64,000 bases of DNA from Thioalkalivibrio sulfidiphilus HL-EbGr7. Its GTDB lineage: Bacteria > Pseudomonadota > Gammaproteobacteria > Ectothiorhodospirales > Ectothiorhodospiraceae. The position numbers were made by a program, and so were the translations under genes. Within the stretch, counting starts at the first letter, position 1. Each line of letters starts with the position of its first letter. Below, piece after piece: positions 21,756 to 32,214 of the stretch. The notes beneath the pieces were generated by a model that saw nothing but the letters and a program-made list of their open reading frames with translations, made no database searches and had not been told where the DNA came from. The stretch spans positions 868,001 to 932,000 of the forward strand of contig NC_011901.1 in the NCBI RefSeq assembly GCF_000021985.1. The letters run 5' to 3'.

Positions 21756-23169
21756 TTACAGCGTCGCCGACGCGTAATCCGCCAGCCGTGAACGTTCGCC
21801 CCGGGTGAGGGTGATGTGGCCGCTGTGGGCCCAGTCCTTGAAGCGGTCTACCACGAAGGTCAGGCCGGAGGTGGTCTCGGTGAGATACGGCGTGTCGATC
21901 TGGGCGATGTTGCCCAGGCATACCACCTTGGTGCCGGGGCCGGCGCGGGGTGATGAGCGTCTTCATCTGTTTCGAAGTGAGGTTCTGGGCCTCGTCGAGG
22001 ATGATGAAGCGGTTGAGGAAGGTCCGTCCGCGCATGAAGTTCAGGGAACGGATCTTGATGCGGCTTTTCAGCAGATCGTTGGTGGCCGCACGGCCCCAGT
22101 CGCCGCCTACCTCGGACTTGGTGAGCACCTCCAGGTTGTCCATCAGCGCGCCCATCCACGGCGTCATCTTCTCCTCCTCGGTGCCGGGCAGGAAGCCGAT
22201 GTCCTCACCCACGGGCACCGTCACCCGGGTCATGATGATCTCCTTGTAGAGATTGTCCTCCAGCGTCTGTGCCAGGCCCGCCGCCAGGGTCAGCAGGGTC
22301 TTGCCGGTGCCGGCGGCGCCGACCAGGGAGATGAAATCGATCTGCGGGTCCATGAGCAGGTTCAGGGCGAAGTTCTGCTCGCGGTTGCGGGCGTTGATGC
22401 CCCAGACCGTGTGGCGCGGGTTCATGTAGTCCCCGGCTATCTCAATCACCGCTTCCTCGCCCGCCACCTCCCGCACCATGGCGGTGAAGGGCTCCTCGCC
22501 CTGCAGGTACAGGAACTGGTTGGGATGCCACTGGGTCACCATCGGCCCGTGCACGCGGTAGAAGGTGCGACCGCTTTCCTGCCAGGAGTCCATGCGCTTG
22601 CCGTGCTGTTCCCAGAAGTCGGTGTTGAGTTCGCAGCGTCCGCTGTAGAGCAGGTTGACGTCGTCCAGCACCTGGTCGTTGTAGTAGTCCTCCGCGTGGA
22701 TGCCGATCACCGCCGCCTTGATGCGCAGGTTGATGTCCTTGGACACCAGGGTGACGTCCACGTCCGGGCGTTCCTGCTGCAGGGCCAGTGCGGTGCCCAG
22801 GATGGTGTTGTCCGGGGTGTTGCCCGGCAGGCTGTCGGGCAGGCTCACGGGCATGGCGCGGGTCTGGAAGAACAGCCGGCCGCTGCTGCCGAAGGCGCTC
22901 TCGGCCAGGCTCTCGCTCACCAGGGGCAGGCCCTTGGCGATTTCCGCATGGGTGGCGTCGGCCATCAGTTCATCCACGAAGCGGCTCACCTGGCGCACGT
23001 TGCGCGCCACTTCAGAGACACCCTTCTTGCTGCGGTCCAGCTCCTCAAGGACCACCATGGGCAGGTAGATGTCGTGCTCCTGAAAACGGAACAGGGCGGT
23101 GGGGTCGTGCATCAGCACGTTGGTATCCAGGACGAACAGACGTTTGCCGCGGATTTCTTTCTTCACCAT
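21756..23169 (-). CDS. PhoH family protein (PIN-PhoH ATPase) with an apparent one-base frameshift
   Basis: The N-terminal PIN domain (FVLDTNVLMHDPTALFRF) and C-terminal PhoH ATPase (GAAGTGKTLLTLAAGLA, IILDEAQNLT) match the large PhoH/YlaK-type proteins of about 470 residues. After 'QMKTLIT' the frame breaks. Reading one C fewer in the ACCCCGCGCC run (near 21950) restores ITRAGPGTKVVCLGNIAQID through to a normal stop at 21756-21758. Uncorrected, the frame runs to 21745 with a nonsense tail. This is either a real recent mutation or a sequencing error. ATG 23169 (MVKKEIRG) is the start. Confidence 0.85.
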
Positions 23170-23305
23170 GGAAGGGCTCCTGGCACTGTGTGCGTGGACT
23201 GTGGGTGCGTGGATACAAAAACGCCGCAGAACCCCGAGGGGCGCTGCGGCGTGTGGAACGCGGTGGACTGCCTGGATCTGCGCGGGGTTCGCGGCATGTG
23301 CGGTG

Positions 23306-23776
23306 TCAAAGCTCCTTGATGGCCTCCAGGACATCGTCAACGTGGCCGGGCACCTTCACCTTGCGCCACTCCCGGCGCAGCACGCCCTGCTTGTCGATCA
23401 GGAAGGTGCTGCGTTCGATCCCCCTGACCTGTTTGCCATACATGTTTTTCATCTTGATGACGTCGAACAGGGTGCACAGGGATTCGTCCTCGTCGGAGAG
23501 CAGGTCGAAGGGAAAACCATACTTCTCCTTGAACTTCTCGTGGGACTTGAGGCTGTCCCGGGAGACCCCCAGCACCGCCACGCCCTGCTTGCCGAGCCTG
23601 GCGTACTGCTCGGTGAAGTCCTTGCCCTCGGTGGTGCAGCCGGGTGTGTCATCCTTGGGGTAGAAGTAGATCACCACGTGCTGTTTGCCCTTGAAGTCCG
23701 AGAGACGCACGGTCTTGTCGCCGGTGGCGGGGCGTTCGAAGTCGGGGACGGGTTTGTCGAGGGCGACTTGGGGCAT
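23306..23776 (-). CDS. bcp: Thioredoxin-dependent thiol peroxidase (bacterioferritin comigratory protein)
   Basis: The 156-residue peroxiredoxin has the peroxidatic motif DDTPGCTTEGKDF (Cys about 45). The resolving cysteine found five residues later in E. coli Bcp is absent, so it may act in a 1-Cys manner or use the Cys in ESLCTLF. An AGAGG ribosome site supports ATG 23776; the longer frame upstream is repeat sequence. The bcp-gcvR pair divergent from dapA-bamC matches E. coli gene order. Confidence 0.93.
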   Translation of the reverse strand: MPQVALDKPVPDFERPATGDKTVRLSDFKGKQHVVIYFYPKDDTPGCTTEGKDFTEQYARLGKQGVAVLGVSRDSLKSHEKFKEKYGFPFDLLSDEDESLCTLFDVIKMKNMYGKQVRGIERSTFLIDKQGVLRREWRKVKVPGHVDDVLEAIKEL

Positions 23777-23817
23777 GAGGGGCCTCTTCTGATGTTGGTT
23801 GTCCTGGTGCTTTGAAG

Positions 23818-23895
23818 GCAAGTGAGAAGTGTGAATTGGGAAGTGCGAAGTAAAGGCTTTCTTTCCCACTTCCCAATTCACACTTCTTACTTGTT
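23818..23895. repeat. Inverted repeat pair (GGGAAGTGTGAATTGGGAAG family)
   Basis: The left arm (23818-23851) and inverted right arm (23863-23895) lie between gcvR and bcp on the same strand. This is the third copy of the family in the window. Confidence 0.8.
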
Positions 23896-24449
23896 CATCC
23901 TTTAATCGGTTCGATCACCCCGTCCAGGTTCAGTTCATCGCAGAAATCCAGGAAATCGTCCCGCAGGCTGGCGATGTGCTCCGTGGCGGGCAACTCCACC
24001 GTCAGGTGGGCGGCGAACATGGGGGTGGCCGTGTGCGCCGCGTTGTAGGCGTGGGTGCTCATCTCCTGGATGTTGATGCCCCGGGCGGAGAAGAACCCCG
24101 CCAGCTGGTGCACGATGCCAGGCTGGTCCAGGGCCACCACGTCCACGCCATAGGGCAGGGCCCGGGCGCTGGGGGAGCGTTGGGTGGTGCGCTGGCTGAT
24201 GATCTCCAGGAACTGCTGCTTGCGCAGTTGATCCAATGCATTGTCGAGCTTGCTCAGGGTGTTCCAGTTGCCGGAGGCGAGCATGATCACGGCGAAATGC
24301 CCACCCAGCACGCTCATGCGGCTGTCCTCGATGCTGCAACCGCTCTCCAGCACCGCCCTGGACAGGCTTTCCACCAGGCCGGGACGATCCTCGCCGATGG
24401 CGGAGATGACCAGGTGAGTGCTGTGCTTGGGGTCCGGTTTGCGGGTCAT
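23895..24449 (-). CDS. gcvR: Glycine cleavage system transcriptional repressor-like, two ACT domains
   Basis: The 184-residue protein has two ACT domains: the first begins HLVISAIGEDRPGLVESLSRAV (split about 11-32) and the second VDVVALDQPGIVHQLAGFFS (about 100-119). This matches GcvR, which in E. coli binds GcvA and represses the glycine cleavage operon. It lies upstream of bcp and divergent from dapA, as in E. coli. ATG 24449 is chosen. Without gcvA in view the regulatory target is unproven. Confidence 0.87.
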   Translation of the reverse strand: MTRKPDPKHSTHLVISAIGEDRPGLVESLSRAVLESGCSIEDSRMSVLGGHFAVIMLASGNWNTLSKLDNALDQLRKQQFLEIISQRTTQRSPSARALPYGVDVVALDQPGIVHQLAGFFSARGINIQEMSTHAYNAAHTATPMFAAHLTVELPATEHIASLRDDFLDFCDELNLDGVIEPIKG

Positions 24450-24609
24450 TGAGGATCTTCGGGCTCGGATGGAAGGTTGCTGTAAGAGTATCAGGTCACA
24501 GACCCGGGGCGCCATGCCCGCCTGAACGGCCCGCGGACCGGGGTCTTGCTTGATCCCGCGGGGGTGCGGTGAGTACCATGTCCCACTTGGTCTGGCCTCG
24601 GAGGTTTCG

Positions 24610-25494
24610 ATGTTTCACGGCAGTATGGTGGCCCTGGTGACGCCCATGGAGGCAGACGGTTCCGTCTCCGACGCATCCCTGGCGGAGCTGGTTGAGTTCC
24701 ACATTCAGAAGGGCACCGACGCCATCGTCGCCGTGGGCACCACCGGCGAGTCCGCGACCCTGGATTTCGACGAGCACTGCGAGGTCATCCGCAAGGTGGT
24801 GGATCGGGTGGCGGGGCGCATCCCGGTGATCGCCGGCACCGGCGCCAATTCCACCTCCGAGGCCATCGAACTGACCCGCTGCGCGATGCAGGCCGGGGCC
24901 GATGCCTGCCTGCTGGTGACCCCCTACTACAACAAGCCGACCCAGGAAGGCCTGTACCTGCACCACAAGGCCGTGGCCGAGGCGGTGCCCATCCCGCAGA
25001 TCCTCTACAACGTCCCTGGCCGTACCGCAGTGGACATGCACAACGACACCGTGGTGCGCCTGGCGGAGATCTCCAACATCGTCGGCCTGAAGGATGCCAC
25101 CGGCGACCTGGACCGCGCCCGGGACCTGGTGGCCCGCTGCGGCGGGAAGATCGACCTCTACAGTGGCGATGACGCCACCGCCATGGAGTTCCTGCTGCTG
25201 GGCGGCAAGGGCGTGATCTCGGTGACCGCGAACGTGGCCCCTGCCGAGATGCACCAGATGTGCGAGGCGGCGATGCGCGGCGATCGTGCAGCCGCCGAGG
25301 CCATCAATGCCCGCATCGACCTGCTGCACCGCAACCTGTTCCTGGAAGCCAATCCGATCCCCGTGAAGTGGGCCCTGGAGCAGATGGGTCTGATCCCCCC
25401 GGGGATACGTCTGCCCCTGACCCGCCTGTCCGAACGCTTCCATGCCCCCGTGCGCGAGGCCCTCGCCGCCGCGGGCATCACCCTCAACGCCTGA
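24610..25494 (+). CDS. dapA: 4-hydroxy-tetrahydrodipicolinate synthase
   Basis: The 294-residue protein shows [20 protein letters not shown] at the start, GTTGESATL, the catalytic tyrosine in [15 protein letters not shown] and the Schiff-base lysine in [11 protein letters not shown] (about 161). It condenses pyruvate with aspartate semialdehyde in lysine/diaminopimelate synthesis. ATG 24610 matches the family N-terminus. bamC follows 11 bases later, a conserved pairing. Confidence 0.97.
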   Translation: MFHGSMVALVTPMEADGSVSDASLAELVEFHIQKGTDAIVAVGTTGESATLDFDEHCEVIRKVVDRVAGRIPVIAGTGANSTSEAIELTRCAMQAGADACLLVTPYYNKPTQEGLYLHHKAVAEAVPIPQILYNVPGRTAVDMHNDTVVRLAEISNIVGLKDATGDLDRARDLVARCGGKIDLYSGDDATAMEFLLLGGKGVISVTANVAPAEMHQMCEAAMRGDRAAAEAINARIDLLHRNLFLEANPIPVKWALEQMGLIPPGIRLPLTRLSERFHAPVREALAAAGITLNA

Positions 25495-25505
25495 TACCCG
25501 AATCC

Positions 25506-26645
25506 ATGTCCCTGAAGCCCTTGCTGTCCAAGTCGTTCCCTGTCCTTGTTGTTTCCCTCCTGGTCATCAGTCTGAGTGCCTGCGGCATGTTGGGCGACCG
25601 ACGCGATACCGCCCATCACGGCGCCACCACCGGCCGTGCCCTGGAGGTGCCGCCGGATCTGCTGCCGCCGGAGGTGGACGCCACCTACCGCATCCCGGCC
25701 CGAGGCGATGGCCGCGTCAGCGCCGTGGAGGCCGAGCGTCGTCAGCAGCCCTCGGGCATCCTGGGCGCCGGTGTCTCCGCCGATGGCACCGTCGCCGAGG
25801 TGGCCCCCCGGGAGCTGGGTGATGTGGCCGTGCGCCGCGACGGCGCCGTGCGCTGGCTGGAGATCCGCGCCGAGCCCGAGCAGATCTGGCCCTCGCTGCG
25901 CGCCTTCTGGCAGGAGCAGGACTTCGAGCTGCGCCGGGACGAGCCGCGCATCGGCATCATGGAGACCGACTGGAAGGAGACCCGACTGGGCGCGCCCGTG
26001 ACCGGTTTCCGGGCCACCCTGGGCCGCACCCTGGGCACCCTCTATGACGCCGGACTGCGCGATCAGTACCGCGTCCGACTGGAGCGGGAGTCCGAGGGCG
26101 TGACCGCCCTGTTCCTGAGCCATCGGGGCGTGGAGAGCGTGGCCACCACCCAGGAAGGCGCCGGCATGCGCTGGGTACCGCGGCCCGCGGATCCTGAACT
26201 GGAGGCGGAGATGCTCACCCGCCTGCTGGTGTTCCTGGGCCAGGAGGATGCCGCGGCCCGCACCGCCCTGGATGCGGCCGATCACGGCACTCAGATACGC
26301 GAGCGCGAGGTGGATGGCCAGCCGGGCATCGAGCTGAGCGGCGAGTTCACCTCCGTGTGGCGTCGTGTGGGCCTGGCCCTGGATCGCGCCGGCCTGCTGG
26401 TGGATGACCAGGACCGTAGCCGTCGCGTCTTCCACGTGACCTACAACCCCGACACGGCCACCCAGAGCGGCTTCTTCAGCCGCATGTTCCGGCGTGAGAC
26501 TCTGGACGCCGGCGCCCGCTACCAGATCCACCTGGTGCAGGAGGGCGACTGGACCCGGGTGACCGTACGCAGTCGCGAGGGTGAGCTGCTGCGGGCCCCC
26601 GAGGCGCGCAGCGTGCTGGTTCGTCTGCAGGAAGAACTGCGTTAG
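25506..26645 (+). CDS. bamC: Outer membrane assembly lipoprotein BamC
   Basis: The 379-residue protein begins with a lipoprotein signal ending ISLSAC (Cys about 24). It then has 'LEVPPDLLPPEVDATYRIP', the unstructured BamC N-terminal signature that contacts BamD, followed by two helix-grip domains. It is an accessory part of the BAM complex. Its place directly after dapA is the usual one (nlpB/dapX). Confidence 0.92.
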   Translation: MSLKPLLSKSFPVLVVSLLVISLSACGMLGDRRDTAHHGATTGRALEVPPDLLPPEVDATYRIPARGDGRVSAVEAERRQQPSGILGAGVSADGTVAEVAPRELGDVAVRRDGAVRWLEIRAEPEQIWPSLRAFWQEQDFELRRDEPRIGIMETDWKETRLGAPVTGFRATLGRTLGTLYDAGLRDQYRVRLERESEGVTALFLSHRGVESVATTQEGAGMRWVPRPADPELEAEMLTRLLVFLGQEDAAARTALDAADHGTQIREREVDGQPGIELSGEFTSVWRRVGLALDRAGLLVDDQDRSRRVFHVTYNPDTATQSGFFSRMFRRETLDAGARYQIHLVQEGDWTRVTVRSREGELLRAPEARSVLVRLQEELR

Positions 26646-26652
26646 ACCCGCC

Positions 26653-27435
26653 ATGGCGGGTCAGCCGGTTCGGGGAATCCGCTTCGCCTCCCTTGGCAGC
26701 GGCAGCCGCGGCAACTGCCTGGTGGTGCAGGCGGGCCGCACCCGGGTGATGGTGGACTGCGGTTTCTCGGTTGCGGAGACCGAGCGCCGCCTGGCCCGCC
26801 TGGGGCTTGCACCCGAGGACATCGACGCGGTGCTCATCACCCACGAGCACAGCGATCACGTGGGCAGCGCCGCGGCCTTCTCGCGGCGCCACCGCCGCCA
26901 GGTGTGGCTCACCGCCGGCACCTACGATGCCTTGCGTGATACCGACTTCCACGCCCTGCGCATCATCCACGCCCATGAGCCCCTGGCCCTGGGCGATCTT
27001 GCCATCGATCCCTACCCGGTGCCCCACGATGCCCGGGAGCCCTGCCAGTTCGTGCTCAGTGACGGCGACCGCCGCCTGGGTCTGCTCACGGATGCGGGCT
27101 CGGTGACGCCCCACATGCGCCGGGTGCTGGACGGCTGTCACGCGCTGCTGCTGGAGTGCAATCACGATGTGCAGATGCTCGCCACGGGCCCGTATCCGGA
27201 ATCCCTGAAGCGGCGCGTGGGGGGCGACTACGGCCACCTGGCCAACACCCAGGCCGAGGCCCTGCTGGCGGAGATGGACACCAGCCGGCTCACTCACCTG
27301 GTGGCCATGCACCTGTCGGAGAAGAACAACACCGAGGCCCTGGCCCTGGAGGCCCTGTCACGGGCGCTGGGGTGTACGCCCCAGTGGCTGGACGTGGCGC
27401 GGCAGGAGGAGGGGTTTGGCTGGAGGGATGCCTGA
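26653..27435 (+). CDS. MBL-fold metallohydrolase (YycJ/WalJ-like)
   Basis: The 260-residue protein has 'FASLGSGSRGNCLVVQAG' at the N-terminus, the metal motif THEHSDHVGS (about 66-75), and C-terminal 'HLVAMHLSEKNNTEAL'. This arrangement fits the YycJ subfamily of metallo-beta-lactamase-fold enzymes, probable phosphodiesterases or nucleases. It starts 8 bases after bamC, so it is likely co-transcribed with dapA-bamC. Confidence 0.88.
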   Translation: MAGQPVRGIRFASLGSGSRGNCLVVQAGRTRVMVDCGFSVAETERRLARLGLAPEDIDAVLITHEHSDHVGSAAAFSRRHRRQVWLTAGTYDALRDTDFHALRIIHAHEPLALGDLAIDPYPVPHDAREPCQFVLSDGDRRLGLLTDAGSVTPHMRRVLDGCHALLLECNHDVQMLATGPYPESLKRRVGGDYGHLANTQAEALLAEMDTSRLTHLVAMHLSEKNNTEALALEALSRALGCTPQWLDVARQEEGFGWRDA

Positions 27436-27508
27436 CGTAGGTCGGGCTTCAGCCCGACGCCGGGCGCTCATGGAGACGTCGCAATGTCGGGCTGAAGCCC
27501 GACCTACG
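27436..27508. repeat. Perfect inverted repeat (CGTAGGTCGGGCTTCAGCCC family)
   Basis: A 23-base arm at 27436-27458 is perfectly inverted at 27486-27508, and each arm is itself partly palindromic (GGGCTTCAGCCC). It is a REP-like element after the MBL-fold gene and could end transcription. Confidence 0.85.
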
Positions 27509-27515
27509 ACCCGGT

Positions 27516-27582
27516 GTAGGAGGCCCGACCCCGGGCCGAACAGCGGTGGCGCGTCGATTCGCGGCGAAGTCGCCGCTCCTAC
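27516..27582. repeat. Inverted repeat of the GTAGGAGCGGCGACTTCGCC type
   Basis: GTAGGAGG at 27516 and CTCCTAC ending at 27582 face each other, and the right arm contains GCGGCGAAGTCGCCGC, a strong hairpin. The stop codon of folE2 (complement of 27579-27581) lies within the arm. Confidence 0.7.
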
Positions 27583-28400
27583 GCGTCCTTGTCCTTCTCA
27601 ATCAGCGCATACGCCGAGTGGTTGTGGATGGACTCGAAGTTCTCCGATTCCACCGCGTAGGCGCGGATGCGCTCGTCGGCATTCAGGCGGGCGGCCACGT
27701 CGCGCACCATGTCTTCCACGAACTTGGGGTTGTCGTAGGCACGCTCGGTGACGTGCTTCTCGTCGGGGCGCTTGAGCAGGCCGTAGAGCTCGCAGGAGGC
27801 CTCGCTCTCCACCAGGTCGATCAGTTCCTCGATCCACACGAACTCGCCCACCCGGGCGTTGATGGTCACGTGGGAGCGCTGGTTGTGGGCGCCGTAGTCG
27901 GAGATCTTCTTGGAGCAGGGGCACAGGCTGGTCACCGGCACCACCACCTTGATGTTCATCTGCGCCACGCCGTCGTGGATCTCGCCGATGAAGCTCACGT
28001 CGTAGTCCATCAGGCTCATCACGCCCGAGACCGGCGCGCGCTTGTTGACGAAGAACGGGAAGCTCATCTCGATATGGCCGGAGCCGGCCTCGAGGCGCTC
28101 GGCCATCTCGTGCAGCATCTGCTTGAAGGACTGCACGGTGATCTCATATTCGTGGTTGTTGAGGATCTCCACGAAACGGGACATGTGCGTGCCCTTGAAG
28201 TTGTGGGGCAGGTTCACGTACATGTTGAAGCGCGCCACGGTGTGCTGCTCGGAGCCGGTCCGATCGCTCACCCGCACCGGGTGGCGGATGTCCTTGATGC
28301 CCACCTTGTTGATGGGGATCTGGCGGGTGTCGGCGCTGGCCTGCACGTCGGGCATGCCGCCGGAGATGGCCTTGGGTGCGATGTTGCTCATTGTATTCAT
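27579..28400 (-). CDS. folE2: GTP cyclohydrolase FolE2 (type IB)
   Basis: The 273-residue protein matches the FolE2/COG1469 family: '[15 protein letters not shown]' near the start, the metal-binding '[20 protein letters not shown]' region (Cys about 158) and '[11 protein letters not shown]' at the end. It forms dihydroneopterin triphosphate, the precursor of folate and queuosine, and family members work with metals other than zinc. It follows queD in the same direction by 37 bases. Confidence 0.93.
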   Translation of the reverse strand: MNTMSNIAPKAISGGMPDVQASADTRQIPINKVGIKDIRHPVRVSDRTGSEQHTVARFNMYVNLPHNFKGTHMSRFVEILNNHEYEITVQSFKQMLHEMAERLEAGSGHIEMSFPFFVNKRAPVSGVMSLMDYDVSFIGEIHDGVAQMNIKVVVPVTSLCPCSKKISDYGAHNQRSHVTINARVGEFVWIEELIDLVESEASCELYGLLKRPDEKHVTERAYDNPKFVEDMVRDVAARLNADERIRAYAVESENFESIHNHSAYALIEKDKDA

Positions 28401-28437
28401 TGTCCTCGGTGTGTCCGGGGCAGTGTCGCTTTCGACA

Positions 28438-28818
28438 CTAGTCTTCAGTGTAACGGACGCAGGCCCGTTCGGTTTCCCACAGGGTCAGCGCGTGCATGCG
28501 CCGGTGCGGGCCGTTGATCTGGGCCGCCATCTCCCGGAAGAACCAGGCGGCGATGTTCTCCGCCGTGGGATTGACCTCGGTGAAGGGCTCCAGTTCATTG
28601 AGATAGCGGTGGTCCAGCCGCCCGGCGATCTCCCGGGCGATCTGCTTGATGTCCCGGAAGTCCATGCCCATGCCGATGTCGTCCAGGCGCGTGGCGATCA
28701 CCTCGGCCTCCACCTTCCAGTTGTGACCGTGCATGCGCGCGCAGGCGCCGGGGTAGTCCCGCAGCGTGTGGGCGGAGGCGAAGTCGGTGAGGACCTTGAG
28801 GGTGTATTGGGCGGCCAT
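28438..28818 (-). CDS. queD: 6-carboxytetrahydropterin synthase QueD
   Basis: The 126-residue protein has the pterin synthase motifs: FASAHTL (zinc histidine), [12 protein letters not shown] (catalytic Cys and two zinc His), and the later [10 protein letters not shown] and LDHRYLNEL. It makes the queuosine intermediate 6-carboxytetrahydropterin from the product of GTP cyclohydrolase, which fits its neighbour folE2. Confidence 0.93.
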   Translation of the reverse strand: MAAQYTLKVLTDFASAHTLRDYPGACARMHGHNWKVEAEVIATRLDDIGMGMDFRDIKQIAREIAGRLDHRYLNELEPFTEVNPTAENIAAWFFREMAAQINGPHRRMHALTLWETERACVRYTED

Positions 28819-28843
28819 GTTTACAATTTAATAACTTAGTAAA

Positions 28844-30766
28844 TTACTTGGATATTACCCGAGTGGGCGCGGACAGGCAATCGTCACGCCCGGACCGGGA
28901 CGGTACATCGTTCAGCCGCGCGCGCACGGCCGCGAGGATGCCCTCGGCGTCCAGGCCGGCCTCGGAGAGCAGTTCTTCCCGGCTGCCGTGCTCCTGGAAA
29001 CGGTCCGGCAGGCCCAGGTGCAACAGGGGCACGGTAATGCCCTGGACAGCCAGGCTCTCGGCCACGGCGCTGCCGGCGCCGCCGGCCACCACGTTGTCTT
29101 CCAGGGTCACCAGCAGGTCGTGACCCTCGGCCATCTCCCGCACCAGGGCCTCGTCCAGGGGCTTGACGAAGCGCATGTTGACCACCGTGGCATCCAGGGG
29201 TTCCGCCGCGGCCAGGGCCGCCGGCAGCACGGCGCCGAAGGCCAGCAGGGCGACACCCCGGCCCTTGCGGCGCAGTTGCGCCTTGCCCACGGGCAGGGTG
29301 TCAAGGCCCGGGTCGAGGGCCGCGCCCGGCCCCTTGCCCCGGGGGTAGCGCACCGCCGCCGGGCCGTCCAGGTGAAAGCCGGTGCTCAGCATGCGCCGGC
29401 ACTCGTCCTCGTCGGCGGGGGCCATGACGGTCAGGTTGGGTACGCAGCGCAGGTAGCTCAGGTCGAAGCTGCCCGCGTGGGTGGGGCCGTCGGGCCCCAC
29501 CACGCCGGCCCGGTCGATGGCCAGCAGCACCGGCAGGTTCTGGATGGCGATGTCGTGGATCAGCTGGTCGTAGGCCCGCTGCAGGAAGGTGGAGTAGATG
29601 GCCACCACCGGCTTGAGCCCGTCGCAGGCCATGCCGGCGGCCACGGTCAGGGCGTGCTGCTCGGCGATGCCCACGTCGTGATAACGCTCGGGGAAGCGCT
29701 GGGAGAATTCCACCAGCCCGGAGCCCTCGCGCATGGCCGGGGTGATGCCCACCAGGCGCGGATCGGCCTCGGCCATGTCGCAGAGCCACTGGCCGAACAC
29801 CTGGGTGTAGCTGGGGCTGGAGGGGGTCTTGCCGGCGGCTAGGCCCTGGCTGGGATCGAACTGCCCCACGCCGTGGTAGCCGCAGGGGTCCTGCTCGGCG
29901 GGCGCGTAGCCGTGGCCCTTGCGGGTGACCACGTGCAGCAGGCGCGGGCCGGGCAGGGCGCGCAGGTTCTTCAGGGTCTTCACCAGGGACGGCAGGTCGT
30001 GGCCGTCAATGGGCCCGTAGTAGTTGAAGCCCAGCTCCTCGAACAGGGTGCCGGGCACGATCATGCCCTTCATGTGCTCCTCGGCGCGGCGCATGAACTC
30101 GCGCATGGGGGGCATGTGGTCCAGCACCCGCTTGCTGCCCTCGCGCACCGTGGAATAGACCTTGCCCGAGAGCAGGCGCGCCAGGTAGTTGTTCATGGCG
30201 CCCACGTTGGGGGAGATGGACATCTCGTTGTCGTTGAGCACCACCAGCAGGTTGGCCTTCTGGTCGCCGGCGTGGTTCAGGGCCTCGAAGGCCATGCCCG
30301 CGGTCATGGCACCGTCGCCGATGATGGCCACCGCGTGGCGGTCCTCGCCCAGCTGCCGCGCGGCCAGGGCCATCCCCAGGGCGGCGCTGATGGAGGTGCT
30401 GGAATGGCCCACGCCGAAGGTGTCGTAGGGGCTCTCGGCGCGCTTGGGAAAACCGGCCAGGCCGCCCTTCTTGCGCAGGCCGGGCATGGCCTCGCGGCGG
30501 CCGGTGAGGATCTTGTGGGGGTAGCTCTGGTGGCCCACGTCCCAGACCAGGCGGTCGTCGGGGGTGTTGAACACGTAGTGCAGGGCGATGGTCAGCTCCA
30601 CCGTGCCCAGGTTGGAGGCCAGGTGGCCGCCGGTGCTGGAGACCGACTCCAGCAGGAAGGCGCGCAGTTCCCCCGCCAGGGCCGGGAGTTCGGCTGCGGG
30701 CAGTTCACGCAGATCCGAGGGCGACCCGATGCGGGACAACAGGGGATAGGACTCAGGCTGGCTCAT
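28844..30766 (-). CDS. dxs: 1-deoxy-D-xylulose-5-phosphate synthase
   Basis: The 640-residue transketolase-like enzyme shows [18 protein letters not shown], the thiamine-binding [18 protein letters not shown] (about 150-167), and the C-terminal part with '[16 protein letters not shown]' and GPDGPTHAG. It makes DXP from pyruvate and glyceraldehyde 3-phosphate, the first step of the MEP isoprenoid pathway. It follows ispA and xseB as in E. coli. ATG 30766 is preferred over 30796 on family alignment. Confidence 0.96.
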   Translation of the reverse strand: MSQPESYPLLSRIGSPSDLRELPAAELPALAGELRAFLLESVSSTGGHLASNLGTVELTIALHYVFNTPDDRLVWDVGHQSYPHKILTGRREAMPGLRKKGGLAGFPKRAESPYDTFGVGHSSTSISAALGMALAARQLGEDRHAVAIIGDGAMTAGMAFEALNHAGDQKANLLVVLNDNEMSISPNVGAMNNYLARLLSGKVYSTVREGSKRVLDHMPPMREFMRRAEEHMKGMIVPGTLFEELGFNYYGPIDGHDLPSLVKTLKNLRALPGPRLLHVVTRKGHGYAPAEQDPCGYHGVGQFDPSQGLAAGKTPSSPSYTQVFGQWLCDMAEADPRLVGITPAMREGSGLVEFSQRFPERYHDVGIAEQHALTVAAGMACDGLKPVVAIYSTFLQRAYDQLIHDIAIQNLPVLLAIDRAGVVGPDGPTHAGSFDLSYLRCVPNLTVMAPADEDECRRMLSTGFHLDGPAAVRYPRGKGPGAALDPGLDTLPVGKAQLRRKGRGVALLAFGAVLPAALAAAEPLDATVVNMRFVKPLDEALVREMAEGHDLLVTLEDNVVAGGAGSAVAESLAVQGITVPLLHLGLPDRFQEHGSREELLSEAGLDAEGILAAVRARLNDVPSRSGRDDCLSAPTRVISK

Positions 30767-30831
30767 CAGGGGCTTGCACAACGGAAAAGGGGACAATTAT
30801 CGACCCCGCCGGGGAGTCATGCAAGAAATGG

Positions 30832-30892
30832 GGGAGGCGTGAGGGGTGAGGGGTGAGGGGGTGCGCCTCACGCCTATCCCCTCACGCCTCAC
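30832..30892. repeat. Inverted repeat pair (GCGTGAGGGGTGAGGGG family)
   Basis: Repeated GTGAGGG units (30832-30861) face inverted CCTCACGCC/CCCCTCACGCC units (30866-30892). The structure occupies the ispA-dxs gap within an otherwise conserved operon. Confidence 0.75.
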
Positions 30893-30894
30893 AC

Positions 30895-31794
30895 TCAGTG
30901 GATACGCTCGACGATATACCGGGCGATCCAGCGCAGCAGATCCGCCTCTGCCCCGAAGCCCTCCAGGGCGCCCAGCGCCTGGTCCACCAGTTCGCGGGCC
31001 GCCTGGCGGGATTCCTCCAGGCCGATCAGGGCGGGGTAGGTGGGCTTGTTCAGGGCCTGGTCGGCCCCCTGGGTCTTGCCCAGGGTCGCGGTGTCGCCCT
31101 CCACGTCCAGGATGTCGTCGCGGATCTGGAAGGCCAGGCCAACGCACTTGGCGAAGCGGTCCAGGTTCTCCAGGTGGGCCTTGTCCACCTCGGGCGCGCT
31201 CAGCGCCCCGAGCAGGACGCTGGCGCGGATCAGGGCACCGGTCTTGTGCACGTGCATGTCTTCCAGCTGGGCGATGTCCAGCTGTTTGCCCACCGAGCCC
31301 AGGTCGATGGCCTGGCCGCCGGCCATGCCCCGGGAGCCGGCGGCACGGGCCAGGGTTTCCATCATGCGCAGGCGCCGGGCCGGGTCGTCGAGCATGTCCG
31401 GGTCCATGGACAGGATCTGGAAGGCTAGGGCCTGCATGGCGTCGCCGGCCAGGATGGCCATGGCCTCGTCGAAGGCCTTGTGGCAGGTGGGCTTGCCCCG
31501 GCGCAGGTCGTCGTTGTCCATGGCCGGCAGGTCGTCGTGGATCAGGGAGTAGACGTGGATCAGCTCCACGGCGCAGGCCGGGCCGTCCAGCCGTTCGGGC
31601 GCCACGCCGAGGGCTTGGCCGGCGCCATAGACCAGCACCGGGCGCACCCGCTTGCCGCCGCCCAGCGCCGAATAGCGCATGGCCTCGTGCAGGCGTGCGG
31701 GGTGGGTGGTCTCGGCAGGGATCCAGCGGTCCAGGGCCTGCTCCAGGCGCGCCCGCAGAGCGGAGATGTGCTGTTCCATATTTGTCGGGCTCAT
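30895..31794 (-). CDS. ispA: Farnesyl diphosphate synthase (polyprenyl synthetase)
   Basis: The 299-residue protein has the first aspartate-rich motif [19 protein letters not shown] (about 87-105) and the second [12 protein letters not shown] (about 228-239) typical of short-chain E-prenyl synthases. It builds geranyl and farnesyl diphosphate. Its start overlaps the end of xseB by four bases. Confidence 0.95.
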   Translation of the reverse strand: MSPTNMEQHISALRARLEQALDRWIPAETTHPARLHEAMRYSALGGGKRVRPVLVYGAGQALGVAPERLDGPACAVELIHVYSLIHDDLPAMDNDDLRRGKPTCHKAFDEAMAILAGDAMQALAFQILSMDPDMLDDPARRLRMMETLARAAGSRGMAGGQAIDLGSVGKQLDIAQLEDMHVHKTGALIRASVLLGALSAPEVDKAHLENLDRFAKCVGLAFQIRDDILDVEGDTATLGKTQGADQALNKPTYPALIGLEESRQAARELVDQALGALEGFGAEADLLRWIARYIVERIH

Positions 31795-32054
31795 TCGCCG
31801 TCCCCATCCTCGGCATCAGGCGTATCCAGGGGCACTTCTTCCCCCTCACCGCTGAGCAGGCGCACCTTCTGCTCCGCCGCCTGCAGGGCCTGCTGGCACT
31901 GACGCGCCAGGGCGATGCCCCGCTCGAACTCGGCCAGGGAGGCCTCCAGGCTCAGCTCGCCCTGTTCCATGCGTTCAACCAGGGCTTCCAGTTCGCCCAG
32001 GGCCTGCTCGAAATCCGCCGGTGCGGAAGGTGCGTTTTTCTTGGCCAAGGTCAA
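31791..32054 (-). CDS. xseB: Exodeoxyribonuclease VII small subunit
   Basis: The 87-residue protein has the XseB pattern [20 protein letters not shown] followed by [20 protein letters not shown], with an acidic tail. It is the regulatory small subunit of the single-strand DNA exonuclease. It is the first gene of xseB-ispA-dxs and overlaps ispA (ATGA). Confidence 0.94.
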   Translation of the reverse strand: MTLAKKNAPSAPADFEQALGELEALVERMEQGELSLEASLAEFERGIALARQCQQALQAAEQKVRLLSGEGEEVPLDTPDAEDGDGE

Positions 32055-32214
32055 TCTCCGCTAAAAGGGTCTAGAGTATAAAGAAAGGGTCCTGGCATGA
32101 CAGCCGGGCAGGCCCGGGCTTGAAATCAGGCTCGAATGCCACCACGGAAAGGGATGGCTTGTGATGTTTCCTCTGCAAGTCCCCGCGGGACCGGCCGGAA
32201 CGGGCCGTTGCCTG

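Noticed and set aside
28818..28850. AT-rich Zur-like site before queD
   Set aside because: It does not match the Zur palindrome well enough, although folE2/queD neighbours made it worth checking.
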